A stretch of DNA of 17,338 nucleotides from JADLEX01 sp964586775 (GTDB lineage Bacteria; Lernaellota; Lernaellaia; JACKCT01), in the NCBI GenBank assembly GCA_964586775.1, contig CAZPJD010000022.1, positions 1 to 17,338 on the forward strand, read 5' to 3'. Below the pieces are notes generated by a model. That model ran no database searches. It was not told where the DNA came from and saw nothing but the letters and a program-made list of their open reading frames with translations. Below are positions 6,752 to 14,077 of this stretch, piece after piece. Within the stretch, counting starts at the first letter, position 1; each line of letters starts with the position of its first letter. The position numbers were made by a program, and so were the translations under genes.

Positions 6752-8292
6752 CCGCCCTGACCGGACGAATCGTCGTCGTCATCGGCCGCGGGCTCGGGCA
6801 GATCGTCGTCTTCGTCCGCGCCGGGGAGCGGATCGCACGAGTCCGTCTCCTCGTTGCAGATCTCGTCGATCTCGCAGGGATCGTCGTTGTCCTCGCACTG
6901 ATTCGTCGAGTTACAGATCTCGACGCCGGTGCAGAAGAGGCCGTCATCGCAAGCCGCGCTGTCGGCGCAGGGGCACAGCACCGCGAAGCGTGTGCTGCCC
7001 GCCGAGTCTTCGACCGTGCCGCCGCCCGCGAGCGACGCGCCGACCATCCGCGCGATCACGATGTCGCCCTCGATGCCCGCGCAGCCCGGCGGGACCTGGG
7101 CGGTGAACTCGACGAGGACCGTGAAACTTTCGCCGGGCGCGAGGTCTTCGCCCTCGCTCGAAGTGATGTCGGTCCACGACACCGAGCCCGCCGGATCGGA
7201 GGCGTCCGACGCGGGCGTCGCGCCGACGTACGTGAGCATGTCGTTGTGGAAGAGTACCTCGAGGGGCATCGCGGCGATCGACGCGTCGGCGTCGTTCGTC
7301 ACGATGATCTCGACGGTGACGGTCTGGCCGGACTCGAAGACGCGCTCGGTCACGCCGATCAGATCGACCGCCACGCGCCGACCGAAGGAATTGCTGCCGA
7401 GCTTGACGTCGGTCGGGCTCCACGTGCCGTCGCCCAGCGGGAGGCTCGAAAGCTCGGTGAGCGTTTCGGCGTCGATGACGCGAAGGCTCGTCTCGGGCAG
7501 CGAACCGGAGCCGGCGAGCTGGTAAACGAGCCCGGCGTCGGAATTGACCACGAGGCCCTTGGCGATCGTGCCCAGGTCGAGCTGCGTCTCCACGTCGGTG
7601 CCCAGGTCGTAGCGCGTGACGAAGTTCGTGGTGAACCCGGGCGAGGTGAAGACGCGCGGCGGGTCCGTCTCCCACACGTCGATGGCGAGCGCCATGTCGG
7701 TGATCTCGAAGTCGCCGACCTGCTCGTGCGTGTAGACGTTGTAGATCGGGACGACATTCGATCCATTGCCCAGATAGAGCAGCCCGCCCGACACCGCGAC
7801 GCCGAACGCCGCCGAGCCGCCGGAAACGACCCACTCGTCGGTGCGGTCGAGAGTCTCGAGATCGTAAACGAACATGTCGTAGTCGGTCAGGTCGGCGACG
7901 TAGAAATCGCCCTGGCGCTCGACGACCTCGAGCCCGGCGAGCCCGCCGGCGCCGTCGATCGTGAAGGGCGAGAGCAGATCGCCGTTTTCGGCATCGATCA
8001 CGCCCAGCGCGTCGCCGTGTTCGGGCGCGACGAACACGCGCCGGTTCAGAGAATCGACGGCGATGCCCACGGGCTCGAACTCGTCGTCCGGATCGATCCA
8101 CAGCGTCTCGGCGGGGATCAGTTCGTCGTCCCAGATCAGGAAGACGTTGACGGGATAAGCGAACGTGGCGTTGACGTTGCCGAGCGCGTACACGACGCGC
8201 GGCTCGGACGGAACGCTCTGCGCCGCGGCGCCCGTCGCGCACAGGACAAGCAAAGCCACGGCGGCCATGAACCTCGAATGAACGCGAATCAT
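6739..8292 (-). CDS. Secreted beta-propeller protein with DUF11-like domain, Cys-rich block and acidic GCGC tail
   Basis: The 517-aa product begins with a signal peptide (about 1-24, ending TGAAA/QS). Residues about 28-310 form repeated blades such as GIAVDSLNRRVFVAPEHGD and GVAVSGGLLYLGNGS, like YncE/NHL-type surface beta-propellers. A DUF11-like Ig-type domain follows (about 315-430, with TVTVEIIVTNDAD and APGESFTVLVEF). Next comes a cysteine-rich block (about 440-490, from CDDGLFCTGVEICNSTNQC) of a type seen repeatedly in myxobacterial surface proteins. The protein ends in an acidic run and GGCGC. No C-terminal membrane helix follows, so a classical MYXO-CTERM anchor is absent. An in-frame Met9 could also be the start; GGGGAGAG upstream supports 8292. 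It is probably exported and surface-associated. Its 3' end overlaps comF. Confidence 0.85.
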   Translation of the reverse strand: MIRVHSRFMAAVALLVLCATGAAAQSVPSEPRVVYALGNVNATFAYPVNVFLIWDDELIPAETLWIDPDDEFEPVGIAVDSLNRRVFVAPEHGDALGVIDAENGDLLSPFTIDGAGGLAGLEVVERQGDFYVADLTDYDMFVYDLETLDRTDEWVVSGGSAAFGVAVSGGLLYLGNGSNVVPIYNVYTHEQVGDFEITDMALAIDVWETDPPRVFTSPGFTTNFVTRYDLGTDVETQLDLGTIAKGLVVNSDAGLVYQLAGSGSLPETSLRVIDAETLTELSSLPLGDGTWSPTDVKLGSNSFGRRVAVDLIGVTERVFESGQTVTVEIIVTNDADASIAAMPLEVLFHNDMLTYVGATPASDASDPAGSVSWTDITSSEGEDLAPGESFTVLVEFTAQVPPGCAGIEGDIVIARMVGASLAGGGTVEDSAGSTRFAVLCPCADSAACDDGLFCTGVEICNSTNQCEDNDDPCEIDEICNEETDSCDPLPGADEDDDLPEPAADDDDDSSGQGGCGC

Positions 8293-8463
8293 CTCGACAC
8301 TCTCCCCGCGCGCCCGAATACAGGCGTGTTCCGGTTTTCGAACCGTTGATTATTCGGCCCTGCTCATCGCGGCGGGAAGCGGATTCACGCGGCCCGGATG
8401 GCGGTTGGACGAACGCGAATATCGTAAAACAACTTGGCGACGATTGTCGAGGCTCGCAGCCGC

Positions 8464-8573
8464 CTCACCCCGCCAGAGCGACCAGCACCGACAAGCCGAC
8501 GACGAGGTTGATGATCGTCGTCGGCAGACCGAAGCGCAGTTACTCCATGAAGCAGAGGGGGTGCGTGCGGCGT
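8464..8573. repeat. Direct repeat, copy A (transporter 3' end)
   Basis: These 110 bp match 10211-10318 in the same orientation. The first 88 bp share 81 identities by hand alignment, including 30 identical bases at the left end, and the right end (13 bp) is again identical after a 2-bp gap. The repeat falls within the 3' end of the transporter remnants. Confidence 0.9.
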
Positions 8574-8816
8574 ACGCCCTCGGCCACGATGATGTTGGCG
8601 ACCGACCCCACGAGCGGCAGGTTCCCCGCCACTGTGGTGGTGTAGGCGAGCAGCAGGTAGCCGAGTTCGGGCGGGCCAAGCCCCGGGATCTTCGGACCCG
8701 CCACCAGCATCATCGGCACGTTCTACAGCGGGTTCGATCCCACGACCATGACGGCGGAGAACACGGCGACGCCCGCATACGTCCAGCGCTCATTTCAGTT
8801 TCTTGTCGAAGCGGTT
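8465..8816 (-). pseudogene. Remnant of an ArsB/NhaD/SLC13-type ion transporter (C-terminal part)
   Basis: Translating the minus strand gives a clear fragment of an ion-transporter-superfamily permease. VAVFSAVMVVGSNPL, stop, NVPMMLVAG is followed by LAYTTTVAGNLPLVGSVANIIV and, after another stop, LRFGLPTTIINLVVGLSVLVALAG. The pattern S-N-x-x-S-N-V-P...AGN-LxLxGSxAN is that of ArsB/NhaD/SLC13-like proteins. Stops lie at 8725-8723 (TAG) and 8542-8540 (TAA). A TGA near 8792-8790 together with a frame change breaks homology further upstream. Only the last ~115 residues of what should be ~400 remain, so the gene is dead. The natural stop is at 8467-8465. The left side (8293-8464, 172 bp) holds nothing I can identify beyond the leader of the 8292 gene. 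The exact upper limit is uncertain. Confidence 0.78.
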
Positions 8817-9488
8817 TTAGAAGTCCACACCGATCTGTAACTCGACCGACGCGGCCGCACCGGAGCGAATATACGGATTGCCCGAGCCCAAGCGCTGATT
8901 GCCCAGTTGGTAATCGCCTCCGATGACCAGACCGAGTTCCAGTACGCGCACCGGGTAGAAGATGAAATGCAGCGAGCCACCCGGGCTGACCACGGTCGCG
9001 TCGCGATAGAATTTGTCCTCGGTTGTCTTCAACTCGTCCGAGACGGACGCCAAGCCCAAACGAGCGGTCGCCCCGATGCTGTGGTACGGACCGTAGAAAG
9101 GCGACCACTGCAAGCCGGTCGAAAAGATCGTGTCCCGCAGTTTGGCGCTGACATTCCCCTCGGCCATGGACGATTCTCCGACCGTGCGGCTGCGCGACGT
9201 CACGTCGATGGGAAAAGCCAACCAGTGCCGCACATGATAGTTCGCGCCAACCGTGAACTGCGACGCCGTGACGAGATCGGCATCGAATTCCTGATTGTTA
9301 ACGACGTAGAACGCCGAGCCGGTCCGGACGTGAAAGCTCAGCCAAGTGCCGGGCTGGAGATATGCGTTGTTTCGCCAATGATCTCCGTACGGAAACGACG
9401 GGCTGGTCGTCTCCCGCGAAAGCGCGGCGGTGGCGATAAGCAGGATCAGACCGAGCGCAAGCAAACATGAAAACACTCGATTTCTCAT
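8817..9488 (-). CDS. Small outer-membrane beta-barrel protein, unknown function
   Basis: The 223-aa product has a signal peptide (MRNRVFSCLLALGLILLIATAALS) and strand-like sequence with alternating hydrophobic residues, for example GTWLSFHVRTGSAFYVV and HFIFYPVRVLELGLVIGG. It ends in AAASVELQIGVDF, a beta-signal with terminal Phe. A small 8- to 10-stranded outer-membrane barrel is the likely structure. The start at 9488 overlaps the upstream lipoprotein stop codon by 4 bp (ATGA), so the two are coupled and may work together. An earlier in-frame start at 9554 would lack a sensible signal peptide. The stop codon directly abuts the transporter remnant. Codon use and local base composition look less GC-rich than in neighbouring genes, consistent with a separate origin. 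No family is recognised. Confidence 0.8.
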   Translation of the reverse strand: MRNRVFSCLLALGLILLIATAALSRETTSPSFPYGDHWRNNAYLQPGTWLSFHVRTGSAFYVVNNQEFDADLVTASQFTVGANYHVRHWLAFPIDVTSRSRTVGESSMAEGNVSAKLRDTIFSTGLQWSPFYGPYHSIGATARLGLASVSDELKTTEDKFYRDATVVSPGGSLHFIFYPVRVLELGLVIGGDYQLGNQRLGSGNPYIRSGAAASVELQIGVDF

Positions 9489-10030
9489 TGCACACCCCAC
9501 CGCTCGGAGCGAACGACGTTTCCCGTCAGCTTGATCGTCTGCCAGGCCGGACACTCCTTCTCACAGGGTTGGCAGGATTTGCCCTCGCAGATTTTCACGA
9601 ATACCTCGAGGGGGTATGGGCCGAAGTCCTCGTACAGGCGATCGAAGGCAACCTCCCGTTTCAATCCGCTGCGGCGGTCGAAGACACGATCTTTGGGGAC
9701 GTACCAATGGCCCGGGAAGAGGTGGTATTCCACTTTTCCTTTCGGATAAATGAACGACACACCGTTTTCCGGAACGACGCGGAACGGAGCCTCGAACCCA
9801 CGTGGATCCCGCAGGTGCGCCGAGTTCCAATCGATGTGCAATTCCTCGGTCTCCGAGTAGTTCGTCACGCGAAGCACGATGTGATCGCCTTGGAGCGCCA
9901 TCTGAAGCGCCGCGTGACCTCCCTCGATCGATTGAAACCGATATTGGGAGCACCCGGCAGCCAGCGCGACGCTCAAGCAGAGGGTCGTGAGAATGCCAAG
10001 ATGAAAGACTGGATCGGATCGCTTGCCCAT
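9485..10030 (-). CDS. Lipoprotein of unknown function with C-terminal Cys cluster
   Basis: The 181-aa product has a lipoprotein signal with an excellent lipobox, L-A-A-G-C, about residues 23-27. The mature part contains an Ig-like or beta-sandwich-type stretch (LQGDHIVLRVTNYSETEELHIDW), a segment resembling accessory beta-strands (VEYHLFPGHWYVPKDRVFDR), and four cysteines close together near the C-terminus (CEGKSCQPCEKEC), possibly disulfides or a metal site. I do not recognise a family. GGGAGG upstream and the signal peptide fix the start at 10030; 40 extra in-frame residues upstream are not signal-like. It is the first gene of a two-gene operon with the barrel gene at 8817-9488, an arrangement common for outer-membrane lipoprotein/barrel partners. 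Confidence 0.8.
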   Translation of the reverse strand: MGKRSDPVFHLGILTTLCLSVALAAGCSQYRFQSIEGGHAALQMALQGDHIVLRVTNYSETEELHIDWNSAHLRDPRGFEAPFRVVPENGVSFIYPKGKVEYHLFPGHWYVPKDRVFDRRSGLKREVAFDRLYEDFGPYPLEVFVKICEGKSCQPCEKECPAWQTIKLTGNVVRSERWGVQ

Positions 10031-10082
10031 GCAACCTCCCCCATCGGTCAAATACGAGCCAAAGATACGCTCATGCGTTTGA

Positions 10083-10111
10083 GACATACCGCGGGAAGCG
10101 ATTTCGGTCAA
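10083..10111 (-). promoter_or_regulatory. Candidate sigma70-type promoter for the lipoprotein/barrel operon
   Basis: Read on the minus strand, TTGACC (10111-10106) and TATGTC (10088-10083) are 17 bp apart, about 52 bp before the ATG at 10030, in a locally AT-richer stretch. The 392 bp between 10031 and 10422 otherwise hold the second transporter remnant and a promoter for the DUF2339 gene; 10112-10210 shows nothing else. Confidence 0.55.
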
Positions 10112-10210
10112 GAATTTCTTGTTGCTTTGCGTACAAATCATCGGAGGCATTGTGAGTGGAACTCTTCGCCCGGGAGTCCGGCGGCGGGCGGCATGACGCG
10201 GAATCGAGGT

Positions 10211-10318
10211 CTCACCCCGCCAGAGCGACCAGCACCGACACGCCGACGAAGAGGTTGATGATCGTCGTCGGCAGGCCGAAACGCAGGCGCTCCATGAATC
10301 CGGAGGTGCGTGCGGCGT
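10211..10318. repeat. Direct repeat, copy B (transporter 3' end)
   Basis: These 108 bp are the second copy of the repeat at 8464-8573, in the same orientation, with the same 30 identical bases at the left edge. Similarity ends at about 10318, beyond which the sequence is unrelated to copy A. Confidence 0.9.
10212..10318 (-). pseudogene. Second, shorter remnant of the same ion-transporter gene
   Basis: On the minus strand this encodes the last ~35 residues of the permease also seen in copy A: AARTSGFMERLRFGLPTTIINLFVGVSVLVALAG, given here as its key parts FMERLRFGLP and SVLVALAG, then a stop at 10214-10212. There is no internal stop in this piece, but nothing upstream (10319 on) continues the transporter. 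It is a truncated 3' end with no start codon context. Confidence 0.75.
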
Positions 10319-10349
10319 CGGTCATCGGTGATGAGATGGTTTCGATCGG

Positions 10350-10379
10350 TTGTGGAGCGCACGCCGGGGGCACTATCAT
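10350..10379 (+). promoter_or_regulatory. Candidate promoter for the DUF2339-DUF3999 operon
   Basis: TTGTGG (10350-10355) and TATCAT (10374-10379) are 18 bp apart and lie 44 bp before the ATG at 10423. The -10 box is identical to that of the hicBA candidate. Found by eye. Confidence 0.35.
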
Positions 10380-10422
10380 CGCGTTGCCCATTCGACGTCT
10401 GGTTTCGATTCGGGAGGTCCGC

Positions 10423-12750
10423 ATGGACGAGTGCGCGCTGATTTTTCTGGCGGTTGCCGCCGCGGGGACGATCCTCGCCGGGTCGATCGCGGGCATCGTC
10501 GCGCTCGTCAAGATTTCGCGGATGAAAAAGGATCTGGCCTCACTGGCGTTCCGGCTGGAATCGCTGAAGCGGCGGGCCGAGGCGGGGTACGATGTCGTGC
10601 CGACGCCGGCCGCGATGCCGCGAGCCGTCGACGCGCCGCCGACGGCGCCGGTTGCGGCGCCCTTGATCGAGCCGGAACCATCGGAGCGGATGCCCATCGC
10701 CGCGCCATCACCGATCCAAACGCGCCGTCGACTCGATGAGCAGATCCCGCCGACCGCCGCGGGTTCCGCGTGGTCCTGGGACGATTTCGAGGCGCGCGTC
10801 GGCAAGCGATGGATGACGTGGGCGGGCGCGATCGTGCTCTTCCTGTCCGCCGCGTTCTTCGTGAAATACGCCTTCGACAACAACTGGCTCGGGCCCGCGG
10901 CGCGCGTGGCGCTGGGCGTCGCCTTCGGCGTCGCCATGCTGCTGGCGGGCGAGCGCTCGATCCGCCGCGACATGGCGATGCTCGGTCAGGGGCTCGTCGG
11001 CGCGGGGCTCGCCGTCGTCTTCGTCTCGCTCTTCGCCGGGTATTCGCTCTACCACCTCATGCCCAACCTCGTCGCGTTCGCGTCGATGGTGCTGGTGGTC
11101 GGCGCGGGCATGGCGCTCGCGGTGCTGCACGGCGCGCCGGCCATGGCGATCCTCGCCGCGGTCGGCGGCTACCTGACGCCCGTGCTGCTCTCGCAGGGGG
11201 TGGACGCGCGCGACGCGCTCTTCGGCTACATCGCCGCGCTCAACCTCGGCGTGCTGCTGGTCGCGACATTCCGCAACTGGCGCGCGCTCGATTTGCTCGC
11301 CTTCGTCGCCACGTTCGCGCTCTACACCGGCTGGTTCGACGCCTACTACGACAAACCCGCGCTGGTGCCCGCCCTCGCGTGGCTGTTCGTCTTTTTCGCC
11401 CAGTTCCAGATCGTGCCCTTCGCGCGGCACTGGCGCGAGAAAACCCCCATCACGCTCGAACGCTTCGCCCTCGCGCTCGCCGACGCGACCGTGACCTTCG
11501 CGTTCGCCGTCGTGATGCTGCGCGAGGATCACCCGCACGCCCTGGGTTTCATGGCACTCGGTTTCGGCGCGCTCTACACGCTGCTCGGCGCGTGGACGCG
11601 CAAGAGATTGCCGGATGAATCGCGCGCGCTGTTCGGCTTCGTGGCGCTCGCGGTGGCGTTCGTCACCATCGCCGTGCCGCTGCATCTCGAAATCCCCGGC
11701 ACGGCGGTGCTGTGGGCGATCGAAGGGCCGATCCTGCTCTATCTCGGCTACCGGTTCCGCTACGCCCCGCTGCGCCACGGCGCGGCGGGCATCGCGGCGC
11801 TCGCGACGATCTACGCGATTGGCGAGCACACGCCGCTGCATCACGCGCTCTTTGTGCCCATCGCCAATATTCCCTTCGCGACGGCGGTCGCGACCGTCGC
11901 GGCGCTCATGGTCTTCGTCCGCGTCCATCGGGCGTTTCAGGCCGATGGCGCCGTGTGGGACGCCCACCTGCGCACGGGAGCGATGGTGACGGCCGCGCTC
12001 ACGGCGGCGTATTTCGCCAGCGCGGAGGCGAGCGAGTACCTGACGTTCCTCGCGCCCGAGCGCGTGTGGGAACTCGCGGGCGCGTGGTCGCTGCGTCTGC
12101 CGCAATGCGCGTCGGCGATGGCGCTGGCGGCCTCGGCCCTCGTCACCGTCGCGCAGGCGCACCGGGCAAAATCGCACGCGCTTTTCGCGAGCGGCGCGCT
12201 GGTTGCGGGCGTTGCCGCGCTGGTCTCGATCTCGGCCTACGAGCGCGCGGGCTCGGGCTTCGCGTGGTTTGCCAACGGGCGATTCGCGGCGGCGCTGGCG
12301 GTGGCCGCGGCGGGCGCGTTCGCGGCATCGCGACGTGTCGAAGGCGCGCGCGGCACCATCGATCCGCGCCCCATCGGGATCGGCCTCGTGACGACCTTCG
12401 CGCTCGCGATCCTCACGCTCGAAAACTATTCGTTCTTCTCGATGCGCCGCGCCGACCAACAGGCCGAGTGGGGCGCGCAGATGGCCGTGACGATCACGTG
12501 GGGCGTCTTCGCCGTCGGCGCGCTGGTCGGCGGTTTTCGACTGCGTAACCGCGTGCTGCGTCTTGCGGCGCTGGGGCTGCTGGGCGTCGCGGGGCTCAAG
12601 CTCGTGCTCTTCGACATGTCGAGCGTCGAACAGGTCTACCGCATCCTCACCTTCGTCGCGATGGGGCTTCTGATGATCGGCGCGTCGTACCTGTATCACC
12701 TCGTCGAAAAGCGCGTCGCCCCAGACGCGTCGAATTCGGAGCGCCCATGA
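10423..12750 (+). CDS. DUF2339-family polytopic membrane protein
   Basis: The 775-aa product starts with a membrane segment (about 5-30), a short charged coiled-coil-like helix (KISRMKKDLASLAFRLESLK), and a Pro/Ala-rich linker to about residue 115. It then has the DUF2339 signature WDDFEARVGKRWMTWAGAIVLFLSAAFFVKYAFD, followed by a long series of hydrophobic helices to the C-terminus. DUF2339 proteins are very hydrophobic inner-membrane proteins of unknown function with 20 or more predicted helices; a role in envelope or transport has been guessed but not shown. The ATG at 10423 is preceded by GGGAGGT, so it is preferred over upstream in-frame codons that would overlap the pseudogene remnant. 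The next gene overlaps by 4 bp (ATGA), the usual DUF2339/DUF3999 arrangement. Confidence 0.88.
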   Translation: MDECALIFLAVAAAGTILAGSIAGIVALVKISRMKKDLASLAFRLESLKRRAEAGYDVVPTPAAMPRAVDAPPTAPVAAPLIEPEPSERMPIAAPSPIQTRRRLDEQIPPTAAGSAWSWDDFEARVGKRWMTWAGAIVLFLSAAFFVKYAFDNNWLGPAARVALGVAFGVAMLLAGERSIRRDMAMLGQGLVGAGLAVVFVSLFAGYSLYHLMPNLVAFASMVLVVGAGMALAVLHGAPAMAILAAVGGYLTPVLLSQGVDARDALFGYIAALNLGVLLVATFRNWRALDLLAFVATFALYTGWFDAYYDKPALVPALAWLFVFFAQFQIVPFARHWREKTPITLERFALALADATVTFAFAVVMLREDHPHALGFMALGFGALYTLLGAWTRKRLPDESRALFGFVALAVAFVTIAVPLHLEIPGTAVLWAIEGPILLYLGYRFRYAPLRHGAAGIAALATIYAIGEHTPLHHALFVPIANIPFATAVATVAALMVFVRVHRAFQADGAVWDAHLRTGAMVTAALTAAYFASAEASEYLTFLAPERVWELAGAWSLRLPQCASAMALAASALVTVAQAHRAKSHALFASGALVAGVAALVSISAYERAGSGFAWFANGRFAAALAVAAAGAFAASRRVEGARGTIDPRPIGIGLVTTFALAILTLENYSFFSMRRADQQAEWGAQMAVTITWGVFAVGALVGGFRLRNRVLRLAALGLLGVAGLKLVLFDMSSVEQVYRILTFVAMGLLMIGASYLYHLVEKRVAPDASNSERP

Positions 12751-14069
12751 ATCGCGCGTTATTGGCCCTCGCGCTCGTAGCGATCCTCGCGACGGTTTCT
12801 TTCGCGCAGGAAGTCCCCGATCTGACGCACTGGCGCGAGCGCGCCGCCATCGTCGTCGACCGCGTTCCGCAAAACGGCGCGGTGGAGCTTCTGGTCGGAC
12901 GCGACGTCTTCGACGCGGCACAGCCCGGTCTTTCCGATGTGCGCATCATCGACGAGACCGGCGCGCCGGTCGGCTGGATCGTGCGCGACGAGCGGCCTGA
13001 AGTGCGCGAGGAGTCCGTGCGCGCGCGCGTCCTGAACCGCGTGCGTCGGGGCGGCGACACGCAGTTCGTCATGGACTTCGCGAAGAAGATCGAGAAGAAC
13101 GTCCTGCGCATCGCGACCGAGGGGCGCGATTTTCGCCGCCGGGTGCTCATCGAAGGCTGCGACGACGGTCGATCATGGGTGACGGTGCGCGACGGCGCGC
13201 TGCTCTTCCGCGTGAATCACCCCGAAAAAGCGTGGGAGAAACTCTACAACAAGGACACGGTGGAATTCCCCGTGAACGACATGCGCTACCTGCGCGTCAC
13301 GGTGTCGGCGGGCGACGACGACGCCAAGGCGCCGACCGTGAGCGACGCCGTCGCGGTGATGCGCGTACGGCCCGCACTTGCGCTTCGTCAGGAAAATGCC
13401 GCTCCGAAATCGGTGGATACCAAGGACGGCGTCACAACCGCCGAGTTCGACCTTGCGTATCGCCACCTGCCGATCGAGCGACTCGTGATCGACGTGGGCG
13501 ACGCGTTCTTCCACCGCTCGGTGCGCGTCGAGGGACGCAACGCGCCCGAGCGCGAGGTCGACGTGACGATGGAGGACGGCTCGACGACAAAGCGCACGGA
13601 GCCCGAGCCGTGGAGCCCCGTGTCGTCGGGCACGCTCTGGCGACTCGGCGTCGAACCCGGAGCGGAGGCGAGCCTCACGTTGGCGTGGAAAGGCGACGGC
13701 TACCGATACGTTCGCCTCTTGATCGAAAACCTCGACGACGCTCCGCTCGACATCCGCTCTCTCACGGCCGAGGTGCGCGAGCCGCGTCTGGTGTTTTCGC
13801 CGCGGTCGGCGGGGCCTTTCGCGCTCTATGTCGGCAATCCCGACGCCCCCGCGCCGCACTACGATCTGGCGCACTACGTGTCGGCGCTGCCCGAAAAGGC
13901 CGAGGGGCGCGCCCTGCCGCTGGCGCCGAATCCCGATTATGGGACGGTGACGGTCGAGTCCCCGCTCGCCGCCATCGCGATGTGGGCGGCGCTGCTGGTT
14001 GCGGGGGCCGTGATCGGAGCGCTGGTGTGGCGGCAGTATCGCCGGATCGCAGCGAGCGAGGGCGCGTAG
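12747..14069 (+). CDS. DUF3999-type periplasmic protein with C-terminal membrane anchor
   Basis: The 440-aa product has a signal peptide (about 1-20, ending VSFA/QEV), an extracytoplasmic region made of beta-rich modules (for example DVRIIDETGAPVGWIVRDERPEV and RYLRVTVSAGDDDA), and a single membrane helix near the C-terminus (about 408-430, IAMWAALLVAGAVIGALVW) followed by a short basic tail QYRRI. This layout and the translationally coupled position directly after a DUF2339 gene match the DUF3999 family, whose members are nearly always encoded beside DUF2339. The probable arrangement is a periplasmic domain anchored to the membrane near its polytopic partner. The biochemical role is unknown. 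The family call rests on layout and context more than on a specific motif. Confidence 0.75.
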   Translation: MNRALLALALVAILATVSFAQEVPDLTHWRERAAIVVDRVPQNGAVELLVGRDVFDAAQPGLSDVRIIDETGAPVGWIVRDERPEVREESVRARVLNRVRRGGDTQFVMDFAKKIEKNVLRIATEGRDFRRRVLIEGCDDGRSWVTVRDGALLFRVNHPEKAWEKLYNKDTVEFPVNDMRYLRVTVSAGDDDAKAPTVSDAVAVMRVRPALALRQENAAPKSVDTKDGVTTAEFDLAYRHLPIERLVIDVGDAFFHRSVRVEGRNAPEREVDVTMEDGSTTKRTEPEPWSPVSSGTLWRLGVEPGAEASLTLAWKGDGYRYVRLLIENLDDAPLDIRSLTAEVREPRLVFSPRSAGPFALYVGNPDAPAPHYDLAHYVSALPEKAEGRALPLAPNPDYGTVTVESPLAAIAMWAALLVAGAVIGALVWRQYRRIAASEGA

Positions 14070-14077
14070 CGCGTTTT
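14063..14077 (+). terminator. Weak candidate terminator at convergent gene ends
   Basis: CGCG (14063-14066), loop TAG, CGCG (14070-14073) and four T follow the DUF3999 stop codon. The stem is only 4 bp, so this is a weak hairpin, noted because the two convergent genes are only 6 bp apart. Confidence 0.2.

Noticed and set aside
8332..8345. Hairpin CGGTT-TTCG-AACCG before the propeller gene
   Set aside because: The stem is only 5 bp, it lacks a T tract, and it lies in a gene leader with no transcript known to end there.
6532..8349. 605-aa plus-strand frame opposite comF and the propeller gene
   Set aside because: It is rich in Arg, Asp and Val and has no recognisable fold, while both minus-strand genes have signal peptides or motifs.
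8350..8679. 109-aa minus-strand frame over the transporter remnant
   Set aside because: It is a different frame from the one with transporter homology and is Arg/Ser-rich; the homology frame contains stops.
10708..12921. 737-aa open frame on the minus strand opposite the DUF2339 gene
   Set aside because: The composition is almost entirely Arg, Glu, His and Gly with no hydrophobic core. It is a shadow of the DUF2339 membrane protein.
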